Source: Bacteroidales bacterium
GTDB taxonomy: Bacteria; Bacteroidota; Bacteroidia; Bacteroidales; F082
Reading direction: 5' to 3'
NCBI GenBank assembly: GCA_024400305.1
Contig: JAKSMX010000008.1
Location: 1 to 64,000, forward strand
Length of the DNA: 64,000 nucleotides
The position numbers and the translations under genes are program-made. The notes beneath the pieces were generated by a model. That model was not told where the DNA came from. It saw nothing but the letters and a program-made list of their open reading frames with translations, and did no database searches. Shown in pieces: positions 14,929 to 23,260 of the stretch (position 1 is the first letter of the stretch; every line of letters begins with the position of its first letter).

Positions 14929-17433
14929 TTACTTTACGACAACGCGCTGGACTGTTGTGTTGTTTGCATTGTCAATGATGTTGAGGAAATAGACTCCAGC
15001 ACCATAGACGCTCATGTCGATGGTTGTCTTTTCGCTTGCGCGGACGACATTGACGAGCTGGCCTGCTGCGTTGTAGATGCTGATTGCGCTGATGTTCTCG
15101 CCTTCAACTGCGACAACGCCTGTTGTCGGGTTCGGATAGACGTTGTATGCGCCTTCTGCGTTCTCGATGACTGCGTCTGTGTCAACATGGAGTGTCAGAG
15201 GGATGATGACTTCATCATTCTCAGGATCGTTTGTCTTGAAGATGATGTCAGCTGTCATGACGTCACCGGCTGAAAGGCCGATTGTGTTGAGGTTGACTGT
15301 GACTTCGTCTGTGGCGCCGATTGCCATTGAGCCTTCCGGCTTGCTGAGCATGGCCCATGTTGCAGGAACTGGGGTGCCGGCGAAGTTTGCACGGAGGTGG
15401 AGGCAGCCGTAGTCTGAACTCATGTTGTCAGGTCCGAGTGAGTTGAAAGCACCGCCGCCGTTGGCGCGGTAGTAGCCTGAATTTGCCTGATATGCTGTTC
15501 CGTCGAATACGATTGCATATCCGTCAACAGCCTGTGTGAACTCTGCTGAAATCCACACGTTGTAACCTGTCAAATCGACTGGTGTGTCGAATGTGGCGAC
15601 TGTCCAGTCCATTGTGTTGATCTGGTTATAAGGGACGACCTTTTCTGCGAGGACTTCACCCGGCTGGCCGTTGAGACCCTGACCATAGACGCGGAATGTC
15701 ACAGGTGTACCTGCTTCAACGCCGAGACCTGATGTTGATTCGACGAGATAGTACTGGACACTGGTGATCTTGGTGCCCATTGCTGCGCCTGCGTATGCCG
15801 AGCCAGGAATCATGGCTGCGATTTCATAGAGTGTAGGTTCATCGATGGAGAAGCCGACGAGTGACGAGTTTTCTGATGGTTCTGCATCGTAATGCAGCTG
15901 GCCAGAACCTGATGTGCTTGTGCTGTTGCCGAAGTCAATCCATGCTGTCCAGTCAGCGATTGATGTACCCTGTTCGTTGCTGATGTTGATTTCAACTGAT
16001 TCAGCTTCGTCTTCTGCGACCCATTCGTTGATTGCGTCTGTATCGAATTCAATCACAGGAGCTGTCGCTTCACCGATCTGTGTGAGTTTGAAGTTGTCGA
16101 GGTAGTACTCTGATGTTGCTGCGTTCTCAGGTGGGAAGAAGTCCATTGCATCGAGCTTGCGGCCGACCTGTGATTCGCCGAAGCTGTCGAGTGACCACTG
16201 CCATGTGCAGAGGCTCTGTTCTGTAGGATTCGACTCTGTTGAGTAGAAGAATTCAGCGACATCGTTGTCTGAATCGACATGGAGTCTGAAGTGCATCCAT
16301 TCGTCATAGACGCACGGGATGTCGGCTGTGCCGTTGCTGCCGGCGTGGATTGTGCCGTGGCCCGGAGCTGCTGTTGAGGTCTGGCCGTCGTTTGTCAGAT
16401 GGAGGTAAGCCTGCATCGCCCATGTTGAAGCTGCGCCGTTGAAGTTGTGAAGGATGTTGAAGTAACCGTTCTTTCCATTAGGAACTAAGATGTCGAATTC
16501 GAGGTCGTATGTACCTGATTCGATACCGCCGCAGAGGAGAACCTGGTCGTTGTTGTATGTGAGGTGACCGCATTTTGAACCGTCTTCTGTAGCGATGACA
16601 CCGTCTTCTGCTGAACCCGGATTGTTGCTCCATGTTGTCCACCAGTCGTTGCCGGCTGCCTGAGCCTCAACAGCAATCTTGTTGCCGACTGTGTAGTCTT
16701 CGAAATCGTCGTCAATCAACACTTGGTCGTCCGAGCTGCTGATGACACCGATGTTGTCGATGTAGAATTCTGATGTTGCTGCGTTCTCTGGAGGGAAGAA
16801 GTCCATGGCGCCGAGCTGACGTCCGACTGTTGACTCGCCGAAGCTGTCAAGTGACCACTGCCATGTGCACATTTCCTGTTCCGGCTGTCCGGCGATGTTC
16901 CAGTAAAGTGTGGCGACGTCTGTGTCCATGTTGATGTGCACTCTGTACTGCATCCATTCGTCCCATACGCACGGGATGTCAACTGTGCCGTTGCTGCCTG
17001 CGTGGACTGTGCCGTGACCTACTCCCGGTGTTGATGTCTGGCCGTCGTTTGTGGCGCAGAGATACACCTGCATCGCCCATGTTGAACCTGCACCGTTGAA
17101 AACGTGAAGGACGTTGAAATAACCGTTTTTGCCGTTCGGAACGTAAGCGTCGAAGACGAGGTCATATTCACCTGTTGATGTGCCGCCGAGGTCGAGGACC
17201 TGGTCGTTGCCGTAGGTGAAGTGTGCCGCCATTGAGCCGTCAGCTTCGCCGAAGACGCCGTCTTCAGCTCCGCCGGGAGCGTTTGACCATGTTGTCCAAG
17301 GTGCGCCTAATGTCTGGGCGATCTTGTTGCCAGCTGTCTGTCCTTCGAAATCAAAGAACATCGTCTGTGCGAATGCGTTGCTGCAGAATAACATAACCGC
17401 AACAAACATTGTAAGTAAAGATACTTTTTTCAT
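14929..17433 (-). CDS. Large secreted protein with duplicated N-terminal domains and T9SS type A sorting domain
   Basis: 834 residues from MKKVSLLTMFVAVMLFCSN, chosen because it opens a signal peptide; an in-frame ATG lies eight codons upstream. Two ~215-residue domains in tandem (about residues 22-230 and 236-455) are strongly similar. Both contain NGKNGYFN, STWAMQ, CTWQWSLDSFGES and MDFFPPENAATSE, a jelly-roll-like pattern. A third region (~460-760) ends in an abnormal-spindle-like beta domain (DVMTADIIFKTNDPEN). The C terminus is a T9SS type A domain (VYPNPTTGVVAVEG, then VQRVVVK). Probably a surface-exposed or secreted binding protein; no catalytic motif recognised. Confidence 0.88.
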   Translation of the reverse strand: MKKVSLLTMFVAVMLFCSNAFAQTMFFDFEGQTAGNKIAQTLGAPWTTWSNAPGGAEDGVFGEADGSMAAHFTYGNDQVLDLGGTSTGEYDLVFDAYVPNGKNGYFNVLHVFNGAGSTWAMQVYLCATNDGQTSTPGVGHGTVHAGSNGTVDIPCVWDEWMQYRVHINMDTDVATLYWNIAGQPEQEMCTWQWSLDSFGESTVGRQLGAMDFFPPENAATSEFYIDNIGVISSSDDQVLIDDDFEDYTVGNKIAVEAQAAGNDWWTTWSNNPGSAEDGVIATEDGSKCGHLTYNNDQVLLCGGIESGTYDLEFDILVPNGKNGYFNILHNFNGAASTWAMQAYLHLTNDGQTSTAAPGHGTIHAGSNGTADIPCVYDEWMHFRLHVDSDNDVAEFFYSTESNPTEQSLCTWQWSLDSFGESQVGRKLDAMDFFPPENAATSEYYLDNFKLTQIGEATAPVIEFDTDAINEWVAEDEAESVEINISNEQGTSIADWTAWIDFGNSTSTSGSGQLHYDAEPSENSSLVGFSIDEPTLYEIAAMIPGSAYAGAAMGTKITSVQYYLVESTSGLGVEAGTPVTFRVYGQGLNGQPGEVLAEKVVPYNQINTMDWTVATFDTPVDLTGYNVWISAEFTQAVDGYAIVFDGTAYQANSGYYRANGGGAFNSLGPDNMSSDYGCLHLRANFAGTPVPATWAMLSKPEGSMAIGATDEVTVNLNTIGLSAGDVMTADIIFKTNDPENDEVIIPLTLHVDTDAVIENAEGAYNVYPNPTTGVVAVEGENISAISIYNAAGQLVNVVRASEKTTIDMSVYGAGVYFLNIIDNANNTTVQRVVVK

Positions 17434-17481
17434 TTGTGTGTAATTTAAATTAAACATTTAGTTCATTTTATTTTCAAGCCG

Positions 17482-17489
17482 CAAATTTA
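17482..17489 (-). promoter_or_regulatory. -7 element for the T9SS cargo gene
   Basis: TAAATTTG on the minus strand, 49 bases upstream of the chosen start at 17433. Confidence 0.5.
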
Positions 17490-17541
17490 ATATGTTTTTT
17501 TGATTATCCGAACTTTTTTTTAATATTTTTTTATTTTTTTC

Positions 17542-17549
17542 TATTTTTG
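17542..17549 (+). promoter_or_regulatory. -7 element only four bases before the HAD phosphatase start
   Basis: TATTTTTG ends at 17549 and the ATG is at 17554. Since transcription in Bacteroidota normally begins several bases after this element, the transcript would be leaderless or nearly so. Confidence 0.5.
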
Positions 17550-17553
17550 CAGA

Positions 17554-18243
17554 ATGAAAAAGCATGTATTCTTCGATTTGGACAACACATTATGGGATTT
17601 CGACGCAAGTTCGATGCTTGCTTTCGAGAAACTTTTTGAGGATTTTCACCTTATTAATTATAATATAGCCTCCGCGGAGCAGTTTCACGGCGTTTACATG
17701 GGCTACAACGAACATCTTTGGGAACTTTACCGGCAAGGGAAGGTTGACAAGGCTTTCCTGAAAAAGGAGAGATTCCGCCTTCCGCTGCACGACTTCGGCG
17801 TTGACGACGATAGCCTCGCTTACGAAATCGGCGAGCATTACACATATTGGTCGCCGCGCCTCGTCGCGCTTGTGCCTCACGCCATCGAACTCCTCGAACA
17901 TCTGCGTCCCGACAACGGCATCCACCTGATAACCAACGGATTCGCTGAAGTGCAGAACGTAAAAATCAAGGAGGCGGGCATCGACAGGTACATCGACACG
18001 ATGACGGTATCAGAGGAAATCGGCATAAAGAAACCCGACCCGCGCATCTTCCTCCACGCCATGGAGAAAGCCGGCGCCAGAGCGGAAGACAGCCTCATGG
18101 TAGGCGACGACCTCGCGGTTGACATACTCCCCGCCAAGGCCGTTGGGATGCGGCAGTGCTTCTTCAACCGCAAAGGCGTAGCCCACAACGAAACCATAGA
18201 CATGGAAATCAAGGATCTGGCGGAGCTTTTTTTTGAGAGTTAA
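17554..18243 (+). CDS. HAD hydrolase, YjjG-type nucleotidase
   Basis: 229 residues. HAD motif I is DLDNTLWD (residues 8-15, two catalytic Asp), motif II is LITNG, motif III is the Lys in IGIKKPDP, and motif IV is GDDLAVDI. A helical cap follows motif I, as in subfamily I enzymes. The family includes YjjG pyrimidine 5'-nucleotidase, which removes phosphate from non-canonical nucleotides; that assignment is likely but not proven. DLDNT at residue 8 fixes the start at 17554 despite the very short distance to the promoter. Confidence 0.85.
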   Translation: MKKHVFFDLDNTLWDFDASSMLAFEKLFEDFHLINYNIASAEQFHGVYMGYNEHLWELYRQGKVDKAFLKKERFRLPLHDFGVDDDSLAYEIGEHYTYWSPRLVALVPHAIELLEHLRPDNGIHLITNGFAEVQNVKIKEAGIDRYIDTMTVSEEIGIKKPDPRIFLHAMEKAGARAEDSLMVGDDLAVDILPAKAVGMRQCFFNRKGVAHNETIDMEIKDLAELFFES

Positions 18244-18392
18244 GAGTGGAGTGTTGAGAGTTAAGAGTGGAGAGTGGAGAGTGGAGTGTTAAGAGTTAAG
18301 AGTGGAGAGTGGAGTGTTAAGAGTTAAGAGTGGAGAGTGGAGAGTGGAGTGTTAAGAGTTAAGGGATTAGGGATTAGGAGTTAGGGATGAGG
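18239..18392. repeat. GTTAAGAGTGGAG low-complexity array
   Basis: About 150 bases of alternating words GTTAAGAG, TGGAGAG and TGGAGTG, passing into GGGATTAGGGATGAGG words. Higher-order copies of ~45-60 bases can be seen (a GAGAGTTAAGAGTGGAG-like block repeated four times). Related words form the terminator at 13775. Confidence 0.8.
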
Positions 18393-18494
18393 GATGAGGG
18401 ATGAAAGGGAAATGGTAAAAAGAGGAAAGTGACTGACGTACATAAACCATCGTGCGCCAGCCACTTAATAATTTTACAACTTTATAACTTTCAA

Positions 18495-19163
18495 CTACTT
18501 GAGGTACGCCAGCACCGACACCTGACCGGTGATGTCGTCGCCCATCTCGACTTGGATGTCAGAATCGACAGGAAGGAAGAAATCCACTCTGGAACCGAAC
18601 TTTATCATTCCGAACTCCTTGCCGACTTCGGCTTTGTCGCCGACCTTGGTGTTGCACACGATACGGCGCGCCATGATGCCGGCGATCTGGCGGAACAGCA
18701 CTTCCCTGCCCTTCCCGTCCCTCACGACCAAGGAGTTGCGCTCGTTGAGTTCAGACGACTTCGGGTTTATCGCGAACATCTTTCTGCCCGGGTGATATTT
18801 CACGTAAGTGACCACGCCATTAATCGGAAACCAGTTCACATGCACGTCGTAAGCCGACATGAACACCGAAATCTGGATTCGCTTGTCGTGAAAATACTCC
18901 TTCTCCTCCACTTCCTCTATCGCGACAATCTCGCCGTCGGCGGATGAGACCACGGCATTCTCCTCAATTGTTATCTTGCGGTTTGTCGGCACCCTGAAGA
19001 AAGTGACTGACCATATTAATATAATCAAGGCAATGACACTCAACCCGATATGAATCGTTATCCCCGGAGTGAGGTCGAAGACGAAATTGATAAGAACAGC
19101 AAGCAGCACTATTATTGTCGCTATCGTCGCTATTACACTATATCCTTTTTTATGTATATACAT
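18495..19163 (-). CDS. psd: Phosphatidylserine decarboxylase
   Basis: 222 residues from the ATG at 19163, eight bases after the cdsA stop. Two N-terminal membrane segments (VIATIATIIVLLAVLINFVF and an IGLSVIALIILIW segment) are followed by the catalytic domain. The self-cleavage site is FGS (GMIKFGSRVDFF, ~residue 193), where the Ser becomes the pyruvoyl cofactor. SADGEIV and SAYDVHVNWFP blocks match short bacterial PSDs. It converts phosphatidylserine to phosphatidylethanolamine at the inner membrane. With cdsA directly upstream, the pair covers two steps of phospholipid synthesis. Confidence 0.92.
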   Translation of the reverse strand: MYIHKKGYSVIATIATIIVLLAVLINFVFDLTPGITIHIGLSVIALIILIWSVTFFRVPTNRKITIEENAVVSSADGEIVAIEEVEEKEYFHDKRIQISVFMSAYDVHVNWFPINGVVTYVKYHPGRKMFAINPKSSELNERNSLVVRDGKGREVLFRQIAGIMARRIVCNTKVGDKAEVGKEFGMIKFGSRVDFFLPVDSDIQVEMGDDITGQVSVLAYLK

Positions 19164-19171
19164 GATATTAA

Positions 19172-20035
19172 CTATGAAATGATTATCAAATAACAAAATA
19201 CAAACGGCACTGCGAGAAACATCGCATCGAACCTGTCGAGGACACCGCCGTGTCCGGGGATGACATTGCCAGAGTCCTTCACCCCCGCCTGACGTTTGAG
19301 CATCGACTCGCAGAGGTCGCCGAGGCTGCCGAAAACGACGACCACAGCCGCAAGACCCATCATCTCCAGATTCCCCATTGCGTGAAGCCAGAAATGATTC
19401 GCGAGATACGCCGTGAGAACCGTCATGGCACAGCCGCCGAGACTGCCTTCAACCGTCTTCTTCGGGGAAATGCGTTTGAAAAGCGGATGCCGTCCGAAAG
19501 CCATCCCGCTCAGATATGCGAAAATATCGTTTATCCAGATGAGAACGAACAGCAAGATTGTCAGCAACTTACCGTTTATCGCAGGCAACGGGCATGAGTT
19601 GTATAAAGACAAGATGAGGAAGCACGGCAACGCCACGAAAAGCAGCGATGTCCAGCAACTCCCCGCCATCTCGGTGAATGAATGTCTTTTTGAGAAAAGA
19701 GCCAACAGGAACGGCACGAGCATGAAAACGACCGGCAATGCGAACAGCAAACCAATCATGCTGAACGGAATGCCTGTTTTCAAAAGAATAACAGACACCA
19801 TGAAAACAAGCATCACAAACGTAAGCACTTCGCATTCAAGACAGTTCATGCAACAGTTTCCCGTTTCGTTTCCCGTTTCAGTTTTTGCAGACAGGAGCTT
19901 GCAGACCTCACGTGTGCCGATGAAAACCACAGCCGCCATGACAGTAGCGAAAGCATAGAAATTCAACAAGATGCTGCCAACAACTATGACGACAAACAAT
20001 CCGCCGAAGATGGTTCTTTTAACTATTTCTTTCAT
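19172..20035 (-). CDS. cdsA: Phosphatidate cytidylyltransferase
   Basis: 287 residues from MKEIVKRTIFGG, just downstream of a promoter at 20060. It is a polytopic membrane protein with about seven or eight hydrophobic helices. The C-terminal CDP-alcohol signature is complete: SMLKRQAGVKDSG, then IPGHGGVLDRFD. It makes CDP-diacylglycerol from phosphatidic acid and CTP, the precursor of all phospholipids. Eight bases separate it from psd. Confidence 0.93.
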   Translation of the reverse strand: MKEIVKRTIFGGLFVVIVVGSILLNFYAFATVMAAVVFIGTREVCKLLSAKTETGNETGNCCMNCLECEVLTFVMLVFMVSVILLKTGIPFSMIGLLFALPVVFMLVPFLLALFSKRHSFTEMAGSCWTSLLFVALPCFLILSLYNSCPLPAINGKLLTILLFVLIWINDIFAYLSGMAFGRHPLFKRISPKKTVEGSLGGCAMTVLTAYLANHFWLHAMGNLEMMGLAAVVVVFGSLGDLCESMLKRQAGVKDSGNVIPGHGGVLDRFDAMFLAVPFVFCYLIIIS

Positions 20036-20059
20036 TATAGAATTAATCAAAATAATCGG

Positions 20060-20067
20060 CAAAAATA
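20060..20067 (-). promoter_or_regulatory. -7 element of the cdsA-psd operon
   Basis: TATTTTTG on the minus strand, 25 bases upstream of the cdsA ATG. Confidence 0.55.
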
Positions 20068-20247
20068 CAAAAATTTATCACTGAAACAAATTTCACAGAA
20101 AATTTTTTACCGACCAAACATCATTCTCTAAAATGATGAGATTGCTCCACCCGACGTCTTCTAATCAAGGAAGCAAATCCCGACAAATCACCGCACTGCA
20201 ACAAACGTCATAATGCAGACGAAAACTCTTTTCCCCAAAAAATCACG

Positions 20248-20763
20248 TCATTTCTCAATGACCTCATACAACTTCGCGAATGCTATCTTAAACCACGCCG
20301 TGTAGTTTTCAGGGTGTTTTCCGATGTCGGACCTGATATTTTCAATGGTCTCGTACTTGTATGAATCAACTTCTTCTTTATTAATTAAAGGTGTATTGTC
20401 TGAAGTCCCGACGAAGACATGGTCAAACTCATGTTCGGTGAGGCCTTGCATCACGTCGGCTTTATAGATGAAGCTGAAAATCTCCTTCAGTTCGCATTCC
20501 ATGCCCATCTCCTCCATGAGGCGGCGTTTCGTCGCGGCTTCGAGACTCTCGCCGTCGCGCGGATGACTACAGCAGGTGTTCGTCCACAGCCCGGGCGTGT
20601 GGTATTTCGTCAGGGCGCGACGTTGAAGCAGCATCTCCTTTTTCGAATTGAAAATGAATATCGAGAAAGCACGGTGCAAAGTCGGGTTGACATGAGCTTC
20701 CATCTTCTCCATCAGCCCGACCTGATTGTCTTGATTGTCAACGAGTACTACGTATTCTTTCAT
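20248..20763 (-). CDS. idi: Isopentenyl-diphosphate delta-isomerase, type I (Nudix)
   Basis: 171 residues from MKEYVVLVDN. The IPP isomerase Nudix domain has the catalytic cysteine in TNTCCSHP (~residue 66), the Nudix-like helix EAATKRRLMEEMG, and the catalytic glutamate in EHEFDHVF. RRALTKYHTPGLW is the family hallmark. It interconverts IPP and DMAPP for isoprenoid (quinone, undecaprenol) synthesis. No clear promoter lies directly upstream, so it may be read through from the ychF-like gene 142 bases away. Two 29-bp direct repeats lie in that gap. Confidence 0.92.
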   Translation of the reverse strand: MKEYVVLVDNQDNQVGLMEKMEAHVNPTLHRAFSIFIFNSKKEMLLQRRALTKYHTPGLWTNTCCSHPRDGESLEAATKRRLMEEMGMECELKEIFSFIYKADVMQGLTEHEFDHVFVGTSDNTPLINKEEVDSYKYETIENIRSDIGKHPENYTAWFKIAFAKLYEVIEK

Positions 20764-20780
20764 TGTCCTTTTTTTTCGTT

Positions 20781-20848
20781 TGCCGGGCACATGTCAGCTC
20801 CGCTTCCATTCACTCAGTCTGCCGGGCACATGTCAGCTCCGCTTCCAT
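20781..20848. repeat. Two 29-bp direct repeats upstream of idi
   Basis: TGCCGGGCACATGTCAGCTC plus CGCTTCCAT occurs at 20781-20809 and again at 20820-20848, start to start 39 bases. A small hairpin (GTGCCT/AGGCAC, 20868-20882) lies beyond. Confidence 0.8.
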
Positions 20849-20905
20849 GTACTCGGTTATTCAAATAGTGCCTTACAGGCACATTTTTTATGTTATCGTT
20901 TATTA

Positions 20906-21973
20906 CTATACGTTAAACCTTATGTTAATGATGTCGCCGTCCTTCACGACGTATGTCTTGCCTTCGACGCCGAACTTTCCGGCTTCCTTGACGGCCTGTT
21001 CCGAGCCGTAATGCAGGAAGTCTTCGGTGCTCATCACCTCGGCGCGGATGAAACCGCGTTGCAGGTCGCTGTGTATGACGCCCGCCGCCATCGGGGCCGT
21101 GTCGCCGACGTGTATCGTCCAGGCACGAGTCTCGTCGGGGCCTGTGGTGAAGAACGACTGCAGCTTCAAGGTGCTGTATGCCAGACGCACGAGACGGTTC
21201 ACGCCTGGTTCTGTCAGGCCGGCGTCCTCCATGAAGAGCTGACGGTCGTCCTCGTCGAGTTCAGCTATCTCCGACTCAAGTTTGCCAGCCAAAATCACCA
21301 TGTCCTCACCGTGAAGAGCCGCCTTCACCGCTTCCGTGTATTTGTTGCCGGTTATTGCCGAGGCATCGTCAACGTTGCAAACGTACATGATCGGCTTCAC
21401 TGTAAGCAACTGAATGTCTTGAATATATTTCTTGTCATCTTCGGAGACGTTGGCGGTGCGGGCGTTCTGCATGTTTTCGAGCACCTCCTTATATATTGAA
21501 AGCACCTCGAAAGCGCGTTTGTTTTCCTTGTCGCCGTTTTTGAGGAGTTTCTCGACGCGTTGCAGCTTGCGTGTCACGAGGTCGAGGTCGCGCACTTGGA
21601 GTTCAAGGTCAACGAGTTCCATGTCACGCACGGGGTCGATGCTGCCTTCGCTGTGCGGGACGTTGGGGTCGTCGAAGCAACGCAGCACGTGGATAAGCGC
21701 ATCGACGGTCTGCACTTCGGCGAGAAGTTTGTTGCCCACGCCCTGTCCGCCCTTGCTGAGGCCTGGTAGGTCAACGATCTCGACTGTCGCCGGGATGACT
21801 TTCTTGGAATGTGAGATGTTGTCGATGAGTTTGAGGCGTTCGTCCTTAACCTCGCACATCCCGATATTTGATTTTGTAGCGAAGCCTATTTCGGCTTTAG
21901 TGTTTGATATACAATTAAATATAGTCGTCTTTCCAGTGTTTGAAAGACCAATGATTCCGCAATTGAGTGCCAT
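20906..21973 (-). CDS. Divergent YchF/Obg-type ATPase-GTPase
   Basis: 355 residues from MALNCGIIG. The protein has the YchF order: P-loop domain, coiled-coil insertion (DLDLVTRKLQRVEKLL), and C-terminal TGS/DUF933 domain (AGVIHSDLQRGFIRAEV; YVVKDGDIINIRF). The nucleotide site is unusual. The P-loop is GLSNTGKTT where canonical YchF has G(L/F)PNVGKST. The switch I motif NFPF(C/A)TIEPN is absent and shortened, and the segment after DLPGL lacks the usual ASKGEGLGN. It therefore looks like a paralogue or a diverged lineage rather than standard YchF. Function is probably ribosome-linked; nucleotide preference is unknown. Confidence 0.8.
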   Translation of the reverse strand: MALNCGIIGLSNTGKTTIFNCISNTKAEIGFATKSNIGMCEVKDERLKLIDNISHSKKVIPATVEIVDLPGLSKGGQGVGNKLLAEVQTVDALIHVLRCFDDPNVPHSEGSIDPVRDMELVDLELQVRDLDLVTRKLQRVEKLLKNGDKENKRAFEVLSIYKEVLENMQNARTANVSEDDKKYIQDIQLLTVKPIMYVCNVDDASAITGNKYTEAVKAALHGEDMVILAGKLESEIAELDEDDRQLFMEDAGLTEPGVNRLVRLAYSTLKLQSFFTTGPDETRAWTIHVGDTAPMAAGVIHSDLQRGFIRAEVMSTEDFLHYGSEQAVKEAGKFGVEGKTYVVKDGDIINIRFNV

Positions 21974-21988
21974 TATTTTAAATTTTTG

Positions 21989-21996
21989 CAAATATA
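21989..21996 (-). promoter_or_regulatory. -7 element for the YchF-like gene
   Basis: TATATTTG on the minus strand, 16 bases upstream of the ATG at 21973, which supports that start over an in-frame ATG at 22015. Confidence 0.5.
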
Positions 21997-22080
21997 TGAA
22001 AAAGACTTCAGCCATCAGCCATCAGCCATTAGTTTTTTATTAAAAAAATCAAAACATGTCAAACGTATCGTATTTAGATA

Positions 22081-22088
22081 TATTTTTG
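22081..22088 (+). promoter_or_regulatory. -7 element for the DMT transporter gene
   Basis: TATTTTTG, 27 bases before the ATG at 22115. Confidence 0.55.
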
Positions 22089-22114
22089 CGCAAAATTTTT
22101 CAAAGAAAAACAGA

Positions 22115-23095
22115 ATGTTTGTCGGGGAATTAATTTCGTTAGGCGTTGCACTTTCGTGGACCGCCACCGCGCTTTTCGCCGAGGTCGGCTCGAAACGGAT
22201 GGGGTCGTTGCCGTTCAACACGATACGGATGACGATGTCGCTCGCGTTCCTTGTCATCACCCTTTGGTTGGTGATGGGAGTCCCCTACCCGCGTTACGCC
22301 GACGGCGGCACATGGACGTGGCTGCTGCTTTCGGGCGTGGTCGGCTACGTCATCGGCGACTACTGCCTGATGCAGGGTTACATCCACATCGGATCGCGTT
22401 TCGGGCAGCTTTTCATGACTTTGTCGGCGCCGACGGCGGCCATCACCGGACGAGTCTTTCTCGGTGAGCAGATGCGCCCGGCGGCCATCATCGGAATGAT
22501 CGTCACATTAAGCGGCATCGCGCTTTCCATCTTGTCGAAAAGCGATGACTCGCAGCAACATGGCATCCGTTTCAAACTTCCGGCGAGAGGCATTTTCTAC
22601 GCTGCGATGGCCGGCATCTGCCAAGGTTTCGGGTTGGTGATGAGCAAGGTCGGCCTCACCCATTACGACACGGCATTTGCTGCCGCCGGCATCGCGCAGG
22701 ACACGGTGTTTGAAGGCGCGTTGTTACAGTTGCCCGTCAGCGTCAGCATGTCGTTTGCCGCCACCACCATCCGCGCCTACATCGGGCTTGCCGGTTTCTT
22801 CTTAACTCTGATGATCTTCGACAGAGACGGCTTGGGGAAGCTCCGTCACGCCGTCAGCGACCGCAAGGCGATGTGGTGCGTTTTCGCCTCCACCATCTTC
22901 GGCCCGTTCATCGGTGTCAGCGCGTCGCTGCTTGCCACACAGTTCACATCCGCCGGCATCGCGCAGACGCTCTTCGCACTCACGCCGATACTCATCATCG
23001 CGCCGGCGGCGGTGTTTTTCCACCAGAAGGTGACAACGCGTGAGGTCATCGGGGCCGTGGTCAGCGTGTCGGGAGTCTGCTTGTTTTTCGTGTGA
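22115..23095 (+). CDS. EamA/DMT-family membrane transporter
   Basis: 326 residues, ten predicted membrane helices in two EamA-like halves, each opening with a helix-rich GV(A/V)-type segment (ELISLGVALSWTATALFAE; GIFYAAMAGICQGFGLVM). There is no signal peptide. The start at 22115 is chosen because the promoter-like element lies 27 bases upstream and the first helix begins right after it. Members export or import small metabolites across the inner membrane; the substrate cannot be deduced. It stands alone between divergent and unrelated genes. Confidence 0.85.
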   Translation: MFVGELISLGVALSWTATALFAEVGSKRMGSLPFNTIRMTMSLAFLVITLWLVMGVPYPRYADGGTWTWLLLSGVVGYVIGDYCLMQGYIHIGSRFGQLFMTLSAPTAAITGRVFLGEQMRPAAIIGMIVTLSGIALSILSKSDDSQQHGIRFKLPARGIFYAAMAGICQGFGLVMSKVGLTHYDTAFAAAGIAQDTVFEGALLQLPVSVSMSFAATTIRAYIGLAGFFLTLMIFDRDGLGKLRHAVSDRKAMWCVFASTIFGPFIGVSASLLATQFTSAGIAQTLFALTPILIIAPAAVFFHQKVTTREVIGAVVSVSGVCLFFV

Positions 23096-23232
23096 TGAGT
23101 GCCGGGAACAATCAAATTGATTGAATCGTGGACAAGTCCCAAAAAAGTTCATGGAGTCATCATTAACTTCAATTATGGAATAAAAAGTCTTTGATTTCTC
23201 CACTATTTTTTTCATTCAAACCATTTTATGCT

Positions 23233-23240
23233 TATTTTTG
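23233..23240 (+). promoter_or_regulatory. -7 element for the GIY-YIG gene
   Basis: TATTTTTG followed by GCAG, 21 bases before the ATG. Confidence 0.55.
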
Positions 23241-23260
23241 CAGCTTAAAACCACGAAATC

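Noticed and set aside
20063-20247. Possible tRNA or small RNA in the cdsA-idi gap
   Set aside because: No cloverleaf, CCA end or strong hairpin was found by eye.
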